DNA of 41,380 nucleotides from Runella defluvii. Its GTDB lineage: Bacteria; Bacteroidota; Bacteroidia; Cytophagales; Spirosomataceae. Location: NCBI RefSeq assembly GCF_014195535.1, contig NZ_JACIBY010000029.1, positions 1-41,380 of the forward strand, in the 5' to 3' direction. Below, one piece after another: positions 8,572 to 16,120 of this stretch (positions are counted from its first letter, which is position 1; each line of letters starts with the position of its first letter). The translations under genes were made by a program, and so were the position numbers. The notes below the pieces were generated by a model. The model worked only from the letters and a program-made list of their open reading frames with translations, did not search any database and had not been told where the DNA came from.

Positions 8572-10838
8572 TAGAAACAACCAGCGTTTAGGTTAGCATT
8601 TTCTTGTGTGTCAAGTGCATTGGCCTCAGCGTTCGCCTGATTGTATGCATCTTGCTGGGAAATAGTGCTGAAAAATCTGCCCGCTGGTATTACAATCATC
8701 CAGCCTCCTCCAATTTGCCCAGGGGCGCAATTATTCTTTCGTTTTTGAGAGTTGATTTGAAACTCTTGATTATACCAGCCACACGCACCGTATAGATTGG
8801 CATTGGCTTGAGTATCCAGTTGAGTCATGTGTACCTCAGCTTGCGCATTGGCGTCGGCTTGCGAAATCGTGCTAAAGAACTGATTTGCGCCAAGTTGAAT
8901 AGTCCAATTGCTACCAGATAATCCAGAAGAGCAGTTCTGACGAGTCGCTAACGATTTTCTACTTAAGCTTTGATTATACCAGCCACAAGCACCGTACAAA
9001 TCGGCATTGGCTTGGGTATCGAGGGCATTGGCCTGAGCATTGGCCTGAGCATCAGCATCAGCTTGTGATATAGCGCTGATAAACTGACCTTCTGGAATTA
9101 CAATTGTCCATTTGGATCCAGCGAGTCCATTGGTACACGTGTTTCTAGTGTAAGTAGATTGACGGCTTATGGCAGTGTTTCGATAGCCAAGGCTACATAC
9201 TCCGTTGGCATTGGCCGCTTCCTGGGTATTGAGCAGGTTCCAAGTAGACTCTGCACGTGCTTGCGCTTCAGCTTGTGAATTTTCGCTTCCGTGCGTACCA
9301 GCTTCTACCACGATTGTGACATAACTACCAATGTATCCGTCGCCGCAGTTGTTCTTTTGGAACGTGCCGAAACGCTCAATACGTGTGTTTAGGTAGGGTG
9401 ACGATTGACAAGCGAGTGATATTAAGGGGGCAATGTATCCATTATTGGTTGGGATATTAGCCTGACGTTTTATACCTGGTACACGCTCTTGAGCGCCATC
9501 CGAGTAACGTAGCTCAAGTAAGGAGAACGATTGAAAGCCAGTACGAAGCCCCTTTTCGTTGACCATGCAATAAGCTCCCACACCAACCCATTGAGTGGGG
9601 CGATTGGTGTTGGAGGTTGGTGATGCAGGTAGTTCGCTGTAGGCTTTGGCTACTTTAGCCTGACGAAATTGAAAAACGCGCCCTGAGAAATCATCGTCTT
9701 CATTGGGGCCATCGAAGGAGTTTTGATTGATGATAATGGGGACGAATCCATCAGCTGTCACGACGAATATTTTCTCGGACCAAACTAACTCTTCGAGGTA
9801 TTTGAGCCATGGGCGACTTAGGTTGCCAGTATATAAGGTGAGACGTCTTTCACCAGTGATGTTGACCGTAAAAATTTCGTCAGAAGAAACAGAATAGTTG
9901 GGCTCAAGCTGACGCTGCATGATTGATACAGACGTTTGAAGCTGCTCGTTGCTAAGCCCTGTCATTCGTAAGGTATCCCATCCCCCCAACGAATTGAGGA
10001 ATACAACGTAACGCACGTGATGTTCGTAGTCGTTTGAGACATAGTACACACGTTCCTCTGTGAGCTGCTGAAAAAGGTGGTTTGAGAGCCATACTTTATA
10101 ATAAAGTACATTTTTTTCTTGCTCTAAATTGGCCAATCCTAATGCCTGAAAACCAACTGGAATAGTGTATAACGTATAATTTTCGACTTTTTTCAGTTCG
10201 ATAGGGGTCAACGTTTCCGAAGTTGTTTCGTCGGTGAAGGTAACCTGAACGCGAACTTTTAAGGCCGATGGTAGTGGATTATGATGCGTAAGGAAACTCA
10301 AGAACTCAGGCTGATTTCTATCAATGATTTTTTCTGAACGGGGTTGCCACGTCAGAAATGCTCTATTTTCTTGAAGGTAATTGGTGAAAAAACTTTCTTT
10401 CCAACTTGCAAAATGGTCTTCATGTAATTTGGCACGTATGAGGTATTCAATAGGCTCATCGGTTTGTGTCGAAACCTGGTAAGGCTCCACCCATCTACGC
10501 ACAAAAAATGGCATAGTGGCTAAGGGTTGTAACGTGATTTCGGTTTGGTTGGGAACTGGAGGATTTGCTTCAAGAAGTCCCCATATAAATTCTGATAAGT
10601 CGAAATTACAACCGTCCGAAAATATAGTACTATTCTCAACGACGGGAGGGGCTTCGCGACCGCGTAGCTTTTCATGAATGACATACTCCCCAGAGCGAAA
10701 AGATTTTGGGCGGTAGATGTCAAGACGATAGAGAAGGTTAGTACGGTTGGTAACTCCATCGGGGCTAGGTACATTGGCGATGAGTTGATTTCCTGCCAAA
10801 CGGAGCGGTAAAAGTTGGAATGAGGCTAAGTAATCCAT
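8571..10838 (-). CDS. Tail fibre / adhesin-like protein with C-terminal DUF5977-type repeats
   Basis: A 755-aa protein. Residues 1 to about 470 are a non-repetitive structural part. Residues about 478-755 are four tandem units of about 65-70 aa, each with a Cys, an NC..G..GS(K/N)WTI core, a G.F.S.ISQADA segment and an LDTQANA..G.C end. The pattern fits the DUF5977-type repeat I know from Bacteroidota surface proteins. A C-terminal repeated Cys-containing module on a phage tail protein suggests host-surface binding. The start at 10838 overlaps the preceding stop as TAATG. Repeat number could vary by recombination. Confidence 0.78.
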   Translation of the reverse strand: MDYLASFQLLPLRLAGNQLIANVPSPDGVTNRTNLLYRLDIYRPKSFRSGEYVIHEKLRGREAPPVVENSTIFSDGCNFDLSEFIWGLLEANPPVPNQTEITLQPLATMPFFVRRWVEPYQVSTQTDEPIEYLIRAKLHEDHFASWKESFFTNYLQENRAFLTWQPRSEKIIDRNQPEFLSFLTHHNPLPSALKVRVQVTFTDETTSETLTPIELKKVENYTLYTIPVGFQALGLANLEQEKNVLYYKVWLSNHLFQQLTEERVYYVSNDYEHHVRYVVFLNSLGGWDTLRMTGLSNEQLQTSVSIMQRQLEPNYSVSSDEIFTVNITGERRLTLYTGNLSRPWLKYLEELVWSEKIFVVTADGFVPIIINQNSFDGPNEDDDFSGRVFQFRQAKVAKAYSELPASPTSNTNRPTQWVGVGAYCMVNEKGLRTGFQSFSLLELRYSDGAQERVPGIKRQANIPTNNGYIAPLISLACQSSPYLNTRIERFGTFQKNNCGDGYIGSYVTIVVEAGTHGSENSQAEAQARAESTWNLLNTQEAANANGVCSLGYRNTAISRQSTYTRNTCTNGLAGSKWTIVIPEGQFISAISQADADAQANAQANALDTQANADLYGACGWYNQSLSRKSLATRQNCSSGLSGSNWTIQLGANQFFSTISQADANAQAEVHMTQLDTQANANLYGACGWYNQEFQINSQKRKNNCAPGQIGGGWMIVIPAGRFFSTISQQDAYNQANAEANALDTQENANLNAGCF
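8574..9405 (-). repeat. Four tandem coding repeats (about 200 bp each) of DUF5977 type
   Basis: Near-repeated coding segments such as those for GACGWYNQ, SQADA and LDTQANA recur about every 200 bases. The middle units are most alike at the DNA level, so unequal recombination could change copy number. The repeats lie entirely inside the fibre-like gene. Confidence 0.75.
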
Positions 10839-11341
10839 TATGAAAACTTAATTGAATTGACTGGAATCGTGAAAATAATGTCGGTTGCCCATCCCCATGC
10901 GTTGACGTTTGCCACGCGCTCAAGCGGAATCAGCTTATCGCCATCGACTTCGACCCGAAGGCGTTTGGTCGATGCCATTCGTGCGCTTTCTTCCATGTCT
11001 TTTTCGATAGTCCCGATGAGATTGAGAGCCGTTTTCCACGTTTCATTTTTGGCAATAAGGGTATCACGCTCAACTTTGGGGTCGGCTTTCTTTAGGACGC
11101 ATATCTGACAGAAAACAGGGGCAAAAGACTGTTTCCCACCCGAATCGCGGGTAAGGGAATCAAAAATGCCCAAAAACAGGACGATGCCGCCCTGGTATTT
11201 ATTGTTGAAAAAGGCTTGAATGGCGGAATCAAACTCGTCGCCTGAGCCAAGATATTTATAGCTGTTAATACCTGGAACACGCTCTTTAAGACTGCTGACG
11301 TACTCTTCGAGCGTGAGCAGGTCAGTGATTTCTACTTGCAT
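10838..11341 (-). CDS. Hypothetical tail-associated protein
   Basis: A 167-aa protein from ATG 11341 (the reading upstream of it is Lys-rich and overlaps the preceding gene). It has mixed alpha/beta character and ends in a strand-rich NAWGWATDIIFTIPVN segment, the type of ending I associate with Bacteroidota phage tail-completion or tail-terminator-sized proteins. It is coupled by a TAATG overlap to the fibre-like gene. The specific family is not certain. Confidence 0.68.
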   Translation of the reverse strand: MQVEITDLLTLEEYVSSLKERVPGINSYKYLGSGDEFDSAIQAFFNNKYQGGIVLFLGIFDSLTRDSGGKQSFAPVFCQICVLKKADPKVERDTLIAKNETWKTALNLIGTIEKDMEESARMASTKRLRVEVDGDKLIPLERVANVNAWGWATDIIFTIPVNSIKFS

Positions 11342-12170
11342 ACATTTCTTCTTTTTGCTTTTCGTATTCGGCCATTTCCTGACGTGCATCGAGGACGTCA
11401 TCTAGCATAAAAGCCCACACTATGCGGGCAGGTTGGTTACACACTTTTTCAAAGCCACCCCACAACGGGCTTTTTGCTGCCGTCTTTAGGAGCATGAGCC
11501 AACCCGTGCCGTCTTGGTACCGAGGGGTTTCTTTGGAATCGCCAAATAGCTCCTCGAATTCTTCCAAAAAGGCGGTATTCATCACTTCAAAGTAGGTTAG
11601 AAAAGCTACTTTAGTGGGAGTATCAAGCCCTTCCAGCTTCTTTGCTGTTTGCTCCGTACGAGTTTGGTTGTAAGGTTCTCGAAGGTCGCCGTTCCATTCT
11701 GACGACATTTTGAAGGTCTCAAGGTCGGCTCTTTCTGGTCGGCAAAACGTGGCAATCAGCTCGTTGAGTGCGGCGGTGTTGGGGTTTTCGGGCTTTGCAA
11801 AATCCAAATACTTCATGTTGCCTATACTTACCTCGATAGCGGTCGAATTGCTGAAGCTTTCGTCGGGTAAGTAATACCGTATGCCCTGATAGTCGAAGTA
11901 ATCGAACGGTTTTTGGGAAGGGATTTCCTCAAAAACCCAATGCAGCATATCTTTTAGTAACCGCCATTGCTCAAAACTGAGTATGAGTTTTAGCCAGGCT
12001 TTTTCGGTCATCGACAAATATGCCTTGAGCATACTTTCATAGACTATCCGATTGCGGTGTTCGACAGGGATTCGTCGAGCCGTCAGGAATATTTTTGTTT
12101 GCTCAGGGGTACACTCAGCCCAGGACTCAGGGCAATGAAACGTTTTCTTGTTTAGCTTTAATTCGAGCAT
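11322..12170 (-). CDS. Hypothetical phage protein, possible tail assembly factor
   Basis: A 282-aa soluble protein rich in Glu, Lys and aromatic residues, predicted mainly helical. It starts with a short beta hairpin (LELKLNKKTF) and ends in an acidic/basic helix (EMAEYEKQKEEM). It overlaps the small membrane protein gene upstream by about 44 bases and the next gene by 20. It occupies the place where tail assembly chaperones are found, between lysis and tail structural genes, but I see no diagnostic motif and no frameshift signal. Confidence 0.65.
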   Translation of the reverse strand: MLELKLNKKTFHCPESWAECTPEQTKIFLTARRIPVEHRNRIVYESMLKAYLSMTEKAWLKLILSFEQWRLLKDMLHWVFEEIPSQKPFDYFDYQGIRYYLPDESFSNSTAIEVSIGNMKYLDFAKPENPNTAALNELIATFCRPERADLETFKMSSEWNGDLREPYNQTRTEQTAKKLEGLDTPTKVAFLTYFEVMNTAFLEEFEELFGDSKETPRYQDGTGWLMLLKTAAKSPLWGGFEKVCNQPARIVWAFMLDDVLDARQEMAEYEKQKEEMYASRNH

Positions 12171-12303
12171 CGACGTACAGGATTAAACGATTGATAAGCC
12201 AAAAAATAACGCCCACCACTGCAAGAACCACCGCAAATTCGATGACAAAGGCAGTTAAGACGATAAGGGCGGCGAGTTTAAAAGGCCACAATAAGTATTT
12301 CAT
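12127..12303 (-). CDS. Small membrane protein of the lysis cassette
   Basis: A 58-aa protein from ATG 12303, which overlaps the upstream stop as ATGA. Residues about 9-40 are almost continuously hydrophobic (LAALIVLTAF, then VVLAVVGVIFWLI), enough for one long or two short membrane helices, followed by a basic tail (DARIKAKQ). Its place after the spanin-like genes suggests a role in lysis, for instance a second holin or pinholin-like protein; this is inferred from context. Confidence 0.65.
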   Translation of the reverse strand: MKYLLWPFKLAALIVLTAFVIEFAVVLAVVGVIFWLINRLILYVDARIKAKQENVSLP

Positions 12304-12656
12304 TTGATGGCAAGTTTTAGGAGGGTGGCAAGGGCAAGCGCTCTCCAACCCCAATTTTCAGCGCTTTTCCAGAATACTTTTTTCTTTTGGGCTTTAATTA
12401 TAGTGTCTTGGGCTGCAATAATGGTGTCCTTTTTGGCGGCAACTTGGTACCAATACTCAGCGTCAAGTTTGTACCTCAAAGCGTTACGCGCTGCGAGTTC
12501 GCTAATGGTTACGTGACTGTACGCCGCGCGGTTTTTCGTAGGTGTTTGGGCGCGTAGTAAGTTCTTGCTCAAGCACACGGCCAAGACTATCAATACCAAT
12601 ACTATCCACCGAGGTGCGTTGCTGTTCGTGCTGTTTTTTAAGGGAATCAAGCTCAT
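12300..12656 (-). CDS. Membrane-anchored spanin-like protein
   Basis: A 118-aa protein from ATG 12656. It has an N-terminal hydrophobic segment (about 16-32, IVLVLIVLAVC), a periplasmic helical stretch with a repeat-like DTIIAAQDTIIKAQ coiled coil, and a C-terminal amphipathic or hydrophobic helix. LAVC resembles a lipobox, though Val at -1 is unusual. It overlaps the i-spanin-like frame by about 150 bases, like Rz/Rz1 pairs. Most likely it spans the envelope in the final lysis step. Confidence 0.62.
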   Translation of the reverse strand: MSLIPLKNSTNSNAPRWIVLVLIVLAVCLSKNLLRAQTPTKNRAAYSHVTISELAARNALRYKLDAEYWYQVAAKKDTIIAAQDTIIKAQKKKVFWKSAENWGWRALALATLLKLAIK

Positions 12657-12732
12657 GTTTTTTGGATAGGATAAGTTTTTCCTGCCTAAATGTGAAAAGG
12701 GTTGATTGCTTGTATATGGCACCCCCTATCAT
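12502..12732 (-). CDS. i-spanin-like protein (start uncertain, possible -1 frameshift product)
   Basis: From ATG 12732 the frame gives 76 aa: a short hydrophobic start, then a charged coiled coil (RQEKLILSKKHELDSLKKQ) typical of Rz-like spanins. The frame stays open upstream and encodes a good membrane helix (FIAGLL...WFYVYGAALIM), but no ATG, GTG or TTG precedes it there. That frame is reached by a -1 shift on the A9 run (12791-12799) at the end of the holin gene, which would give a holin-spanin fusion of about 192 aa. Internal initiation at 12732 would lack most of the helix. Confidence 0.55.
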   Translation of the reverse strand: MIGGAIYKQSTLFTFRQEKLILSKKHELDSLKKQHEQQRTSVDSIGIDSLGRVLEQELTTRPNTYEKPRGVQSRNH

Positions 12733-12782
12733 TATGAGGGCAGCACCATATACATAGAACCATTGATTGGAAAGTAGCCCTG

Positions 12783-13079
12783 CTATGAAGTTTTTTTTTG
12801 AGGGATGTTTCCTACGCTTGTGAGTGCGTTTTTTGAATTAAGCGCCTTGAAATCGACTGTCAATTGTGCGACAATGGCCGCGATAAGGCCAGAAATCCAC
12901 GCTGCTTTTTCGCTCAAAAGGCTGACAATTTCAGGGAGCTGAATGCCCTGTTGTTCGACGGCAAGAACGGCAGCGCTGACGGCGGCAAGAATTACGCCGA
13001 TATTGCGAATGATTGTGAAGATTTTGGGCGTAGGAGCTGTGATGCGCTCAACTAGGCCGATTTTGTTTTGGTCTAACAT
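12783..13079 (-). CDS. Holin-like membrane protein
   Basis: A 98-aa protein from ATG 13079, 16 bases after the upstream stop. It has two hydrophobic segments, about 24-43 (IGVILAAVSAAVLAV) and about 60-76 (AWISGLIAAIVAQL), with a short charged N-terminus and a basic C-terminus, matching small two-helix phage holins. It lies downstream of the endolysin and upstream of spanin-like genes. The last codons run through A9 into QKKTS and a stop; slippage here would extend the protein into the spanin frame. Confidence 0.75.
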   Translation of the reverse strand: MLDQNKIGLVERITAPTPKIFTIIRNIGVILAAVSAAVLAVEQQGIQLPEIVSLLSEKAAWISGLIAAIVAQLTVDFKALNSKNALTSVGNIPQKKTS

Positions 13080-13095
13080 ATGGTGTGGTGTGGAA

Positions 13096-13488
13096 TTAAT
13101 AAATGACTTTTTCAAAATACTTCAACTTTGTCCATCTTCCCTTCACAAATCGTGTTCGAACCTCTTGTCGAGGGTTTACAGCAAAAAACGTTTGGGCGTT
13201 GGTGTGCAATGTGTATCTATGTTGGTAGTCATCCACGTAGAAAATATATTCATCTGGGTGATGCCTTGTTTTGACTACTGGAATTGATACATTTTGATCG
13301 TTTACAAGATGGTGCTCAATTTCAACATAGGTTTCAGAATAGGCAGGGATAAACTGTTTCTCATATACAACAACAATATCGTTTTGCCTTTTTCCTGCAC
13401 AAATATCAATTCCAAAAAACGCAAAAACAGTAATTGCGAAGGCAATCAGCAAAGTGGGGACTAATCCGATGTTCTCAATCAGTTTCAT
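13096..13488 (-). CDS. Membrane-anchored hypothetical protein of the lysis region
   Basis: A 130-aa protein with one N-terminal membrane helix (about 9-30, LVPTLLIAFAITVFAFF) and a soluble, probably periplasmic, His/Tyr-rich remainder. It starts at ATG 13488, only two bases after the point where the -1 frame of the upstream gene would end. I do not recognise the family; neighbours suggest lysis or envelope disruption. Confidence 0.62.
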   Translation of the reverse strand: MKLIENIGLVPTLLIAFAITVFAFFGIDICAGKRQNDIVVVYEKQFIPAYSETYVEIEHHLVNDQNVSIPVVKTRHHPDEYIFYVDDYQHRYTLHTNAQTFFAVNPRQEVRTRFVKGRWTKLKYFEKVIY

Positions 13489-13490
13489 AA

Positions 13491-13594
13491 TTAAGGATGT
13501 TTGATTACATATCGTGCAAAGGCTCTACGCAAGGAATCGTATCGAGCGGCCCAACGGGCTTCTACGGCCTCGACTTCCGACGTTTTTTTTTTGA
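13491..13594 (-). other. Candidate -1 slippage site (A10) with a 30-codon extension
   Basis: The minus strand carries ten A in a row (13592-13583) near the end of the 91-aa gene. In the zero frame translation ends in KKKRRKSRP. After a -1 shift it continues as TSEVEAVEARWAARYDSLRR and ten more residues, stopping at 13491-13493, two bases before the next ATG. The -1 reading is more protein-like and exactly fills the gap. Confidence 0.5.
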
Positions 13595-13837
13595 GTTATT
13601 ACGGTAGTTCGTCGCCTTTGATGGCCACGGAACTCGACGCGAAACAGGGATAATCGGGAAAGACGAGCTATCAGAATTACGGCTGCTTGGGGCTGGAATC
13701 TGAGCAGGTTTTGGCACAGAAACCGTGGGAGCGGCGCTGATGGGCGACGGTGTCGATGTTTTTTGGGGCTTTACATACCGAAAAACCAGCAATGAAAATG
13801 CGCCAACCAAGCAAGTGAGGTACAGTAAAATTCTCAT
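13562..13837 (-). CDS. Small membrane-anchored Pro/Ser-rich protein, lysis cassette
   Basis: A 91-aa protein beginning inside the endolysin stop (ATGA overlap at 13837). It has an N-terminal hydrophobic helix (about 3-20, ILLYLTCLVGAFSLLV), a Pro/Ser-rich linker (about 28-65) and a very basic end. The layout, anchor plus extended linker, resembles a spanin component. A -1 shift on the A10 run would replace the basic tail with a 30-residue helical tail, giving 115 aa. The authentic length is therefore uncertain: sequencing indel, mutation or programmed slippage. Confidence 0.6.
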   Translation of the reverse strand: MRILLYLTCLVGAFSLLVFRYVKPQKTSTPSPISAAPTVSVPKPAQIPAPSSRNSDSSSFPIIPVSRRVPWPSKATNYRNNSKKKRRKSRP

Positions 13838-14448
13838 TTTAGGACGTTCGCGATTTGGTAAAACATTTTGATTCGTCGCCGTACGTAATAGACTCCGTCA
13901 CCTTCACGATTGACAGTATTGTAGGCATTATCACCAGAAGTGTTGGCACCTATTGCGTAGAGATAGCCTTCAGCAATGTCAATCTTTTCGAGAATTTCGA
14001 TGTGAGATATGTTTTTCCCGTAGAATATATACCCAATCACATCGCCCTTTTTCGGCATTTTGACCATTCTTTGGTTGCCTCTTAGTGTTTGTTGCGTTAA
14101 AACAATACGACTACTTTCCTTAAACCAGTCCCTTGCTCTAGCGGGAGCAACTACCTTCGTAACTTTTACTCCAGCTTTGGTGTAGCAGTAGTTCACGAAA
14201 CTTGCACAGTATGGCGGAACTGGTACCATCTTGGCGAGATAGGAATTTACCGAACGATGGTAATCCAAGATTCGCGGATGGTCGTTTCGGCCACGTGGTT
14301 CACGAAGACCAACTTCCCCCAAAGCAATTTGAAAGATTTTTTCTCGAAGGGAATCTTCGGGTGTTAATCGAGTTTGCCCCCTGCAATCAGAACGAACGAG
14401 CAGAGCAAGCAGAAAAACAATGCAATAGCGATTAAGTTGCGTTGCCAT
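13834..14448 (-). CDS. Secreted CHAP-like endolysin
   Basis: A 204-aa cell-wall hydrolase with an N-terminal hydrophobic signal-like segment (about 8-19). The CHAP-type catalytic set is visible: Cys81 in PPYCASFVNYC, His149 in ISHIEIL and an Asn169-Thr-Ser segment. Expected activity is amidase or endopeptidase cleavage of peptidoglycan during lysis. A signal sequence implies Sec export, so holin action may serve for timing rather than release. It overlaps the membrane protein gene upstream by 85 bases and is followed by spanin- and holin-like genes. Confidence 0.82.
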   Translation of the reverse strand: MATQLNRYCIVFLLALLVRSDCRGQTRLTPEDSLREKIFQIALGEVGLREPRGRNDHPRILDYHRSVNSYLAKMVPVPPYCASFVNYCYTKAGVKVTKVVAPARARDWFKESSRIVLTQQTLRGNQRMVKMPKKGDVIGYIFYGKNISHIEILEKIDIAEGYLYAIGANTSGDNAYNTVNREGDGVYYVRRRIKMFYQIANVLK

Positions 14449-15128
14449 GGTGTGAGAGTGTGAAAATCGTCGTAGAAATCAAGTGAACTATGATTAAAGG
14501 GATTGAAGTACTTTCCAAACCCAGGGAAAAACACATTAAAAGCGATGATTACGCTTACCAAACCACCGATAAACACGCTGAATCCAAACAAGATTTTCTG
14601 AAAACTAACCTCATTATAGATGGCAGCATTGGGGTATTTGGCAATAATCCAATCACCCGAATAGAGCACGATTCCCCAACAAGCAGCAATTAAAGCCGCA
14701 ATTTTGATGGTAGTAATAAGTACCGCCGATGGCATTACCGAACCAGTATCGTTTGTAATATCAGGTGATGAATAGGGGATTGCTGCAGGGATATTTAGCC
14801 CGTACTTTTCCTCAATCTCTATAATATTCGCCTGATAACTAGCGATTTTGGTGTACAATTCTTCCCGTTTTGTAGGGTCAACTGTACCCTTTTCTACGAA
14901 CTCAAGTTTCTTGACCTCGCGCTTTAAGTTGCCAAGTGTCTCAAGGTCAAGTTCGCGTTCTTTTTCCAGTTTGGCAGCTTTTGTTTTCTCTGCTTCAGCG
15001 CGTGCATTTTCAGCCTGTGCGAGCATTTCTTTTGCTTTTGCTTCCAGCTCCTCGGGAGTGGGTACGTCGTCATTTGTGTGAGTGACTTTGAATGGTGGGG
15101 GGACGGGTGTTTTTTCGAGCGGTTTCAT
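14364..15128 (-). CDS. Coiled-coil membrane protein of unknown function
   Basis: A 254-aa protein with a Pro-rich start, a charged coiled coil (about 25-110, Ala/Glu/Lys-rich) and three hydrophobic segments: about 135-155 (AVLITTIKIAALIAACWGIVL), about 178-200 (ILFGFSVFIGGLVSVIIAFNVFF) and about 232-250 (LIAIALFFCLLCSFVLI). Its start overlaps the upstream stop as TAATG and its end overlaps the endolysin start by 85 bases. It could be a membrane-bound lysis regulator or a superinfection-exclusion protein; neither is established. Confidence 0.68.
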   Translation of the reverse strand: MKPLEKTPVPPPFKVTHTNDDVPTPEELEAKAKEMLAQAENARAEAEKTKAAKLEKERELDLETLGNLKREVKKLEFVEKGTVDPTKREELYTKIASYQANIIEIEEKYGLNIPAAIPYSSPDITNDTGSVMPSAVLITTIKIAALIAACWGIVLYSGDWIIAKYPNAAIYNEVSFQKILFGFSVFIGGLVSVIIAFNVFFPGFGKYFNPFNHSSLDFYDDFHTLTPWQRNLIAIALFFCLLCSFVLIAGGKLD

Positions 15129-16120
15129 TATCGCATACGGATTACGGTGTTGTACTGTGAATTATCAATTGGCCCTTTGGGTCGGGGAGTTGTGGGGGGA
15201 GTGTATAACGGGAAGTCATCAGCATTGGCATCTAAGAAGCCTCTGAGTTCACGTAGGTACGATTGAGCCTGCGTTGAAATCGTGTTTTTATACTCACAAA
15301 ACACTTTGTCTTGGTCAGTAAGAGACCGTTGGTTGTTGATGCCATCGAACTCAGAAAGCACACGTAAGCCACCGTTGGGCAGCTGAACGACAGTGAGTTG
15401 CATAAGTGCATCTTCATAGGCGGCATAACCCAACGCTCGTTGAACGTAAAGCAAAAGCTTTTTATTAAGAGGCGTCAAATTGCCTTCGCTTTGGGCTTCT
15501 AAGAGAGCTTCCGCAAAATCTTCGCCTAACATTGGTACAATCGTTTTGCGCTGCCGTTCTTCTAAAAATCCGTTCATCGAAAGGTACAAACGATGATGTC
15601 CACGTGTGTACGAGCAAGCAGTTTTCAACTCAGTACCGTTCCTTAAAAACAGCCTATTGGCATTTTCGTACGTGTCCGAGCTTTTCCAAACAGGAAAATC
15701 GTCAGGCCGATTGAACAACGTTAACAGTACAGATTCCAGCGCTTGCGATGCGTAATCGGCCGTTGTAGCAATTCTTTTTTCAAGCACTGCCAAACGAATC
15801 GGTTGGGTACGTTCGGTAGTTGTTTCCTGTAATCCGTTGTCACCATCGACGCCAGTGGCAAACGGTAAGTACATCCAATACCCGTAAAAAGCCAATGCTC
15901 GACGAGTGAGTTGGAGTAGGTTTTGCTCCTTCTCAGAAATGCTTGATGAGTCAGCAAGCGTCTCCAAGTGCAGGAGCAATTCGGACGATATTGCTTTTGC
16001 GATGTAGGTTTGCTCAGCAAGCTCTATGTAGGGCTTGATTCTGTCGAAGTCATCACTTGCACTGTAAGCGCCTCCAAGAAATGCCCGTAGCTGTTGGTTA
16101 GTTGAGATAAGCTTTGCCAT
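15128..16120 (-). CDS. Putative head-tail connector protein (DUF6712-like)
   Basis: A 330-aa helical protein directly after the portal (TAATG overlap). It seems internally duplicated: YIELAEQTYIAKAIS near the N-terminus and LGEDFAEALLEAQSEG in the second half precede similar helical stretches (RRALAFYGYWMYLPF and VQRALGYAAYEDALM). The arrangement fits the Bacteroidota phage family I recall as DUF6712. Its place right after the portal supports a neck or connector role. Confidence 0.65.
   Translation of the reverse strand: MAKLISTNQQLRAFLGGAYSASDDFDRIKPYIELAEQTYIAKAISSELLLHLETLADSSSISEKEQNLLQLTRRALAFYGYWMYLPFATGVDGDNGLQETTTERTQPIRLAVLEKRIATTADYASQALESVLLTLFNRPDDFPVWKSSDTYENANRLFLRNGTELKTACSYTRGHHRLYLSMNGFLEERQRKTIVPMLGEDFAEALLEAQSEGNLTPLNKKLLLYVQRALGYAAYEDALMQLTVVQLPNGGLRVLSEFDGINNQRSLTDQDKVFCEYKNTISTQAQSYLRELRGFLDANADDFPLYTPPTTPRPKGPIDNSQYNTVIRMR

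Noticed and set aside
8571..10838. Frameshifted or broken fibre gene
   Set aside because: The frame is continuous over 755 codons and the repeats stay in phase; irregular spacing is normal divergence.
13834..15128. Two genes in the 85-base overlap of membrane protein and endolysin as an annotation error
   Set aside because: Both frames show full-length features (three membrane helices; signal peptide plus CHAP residues), so the overlap seems real.
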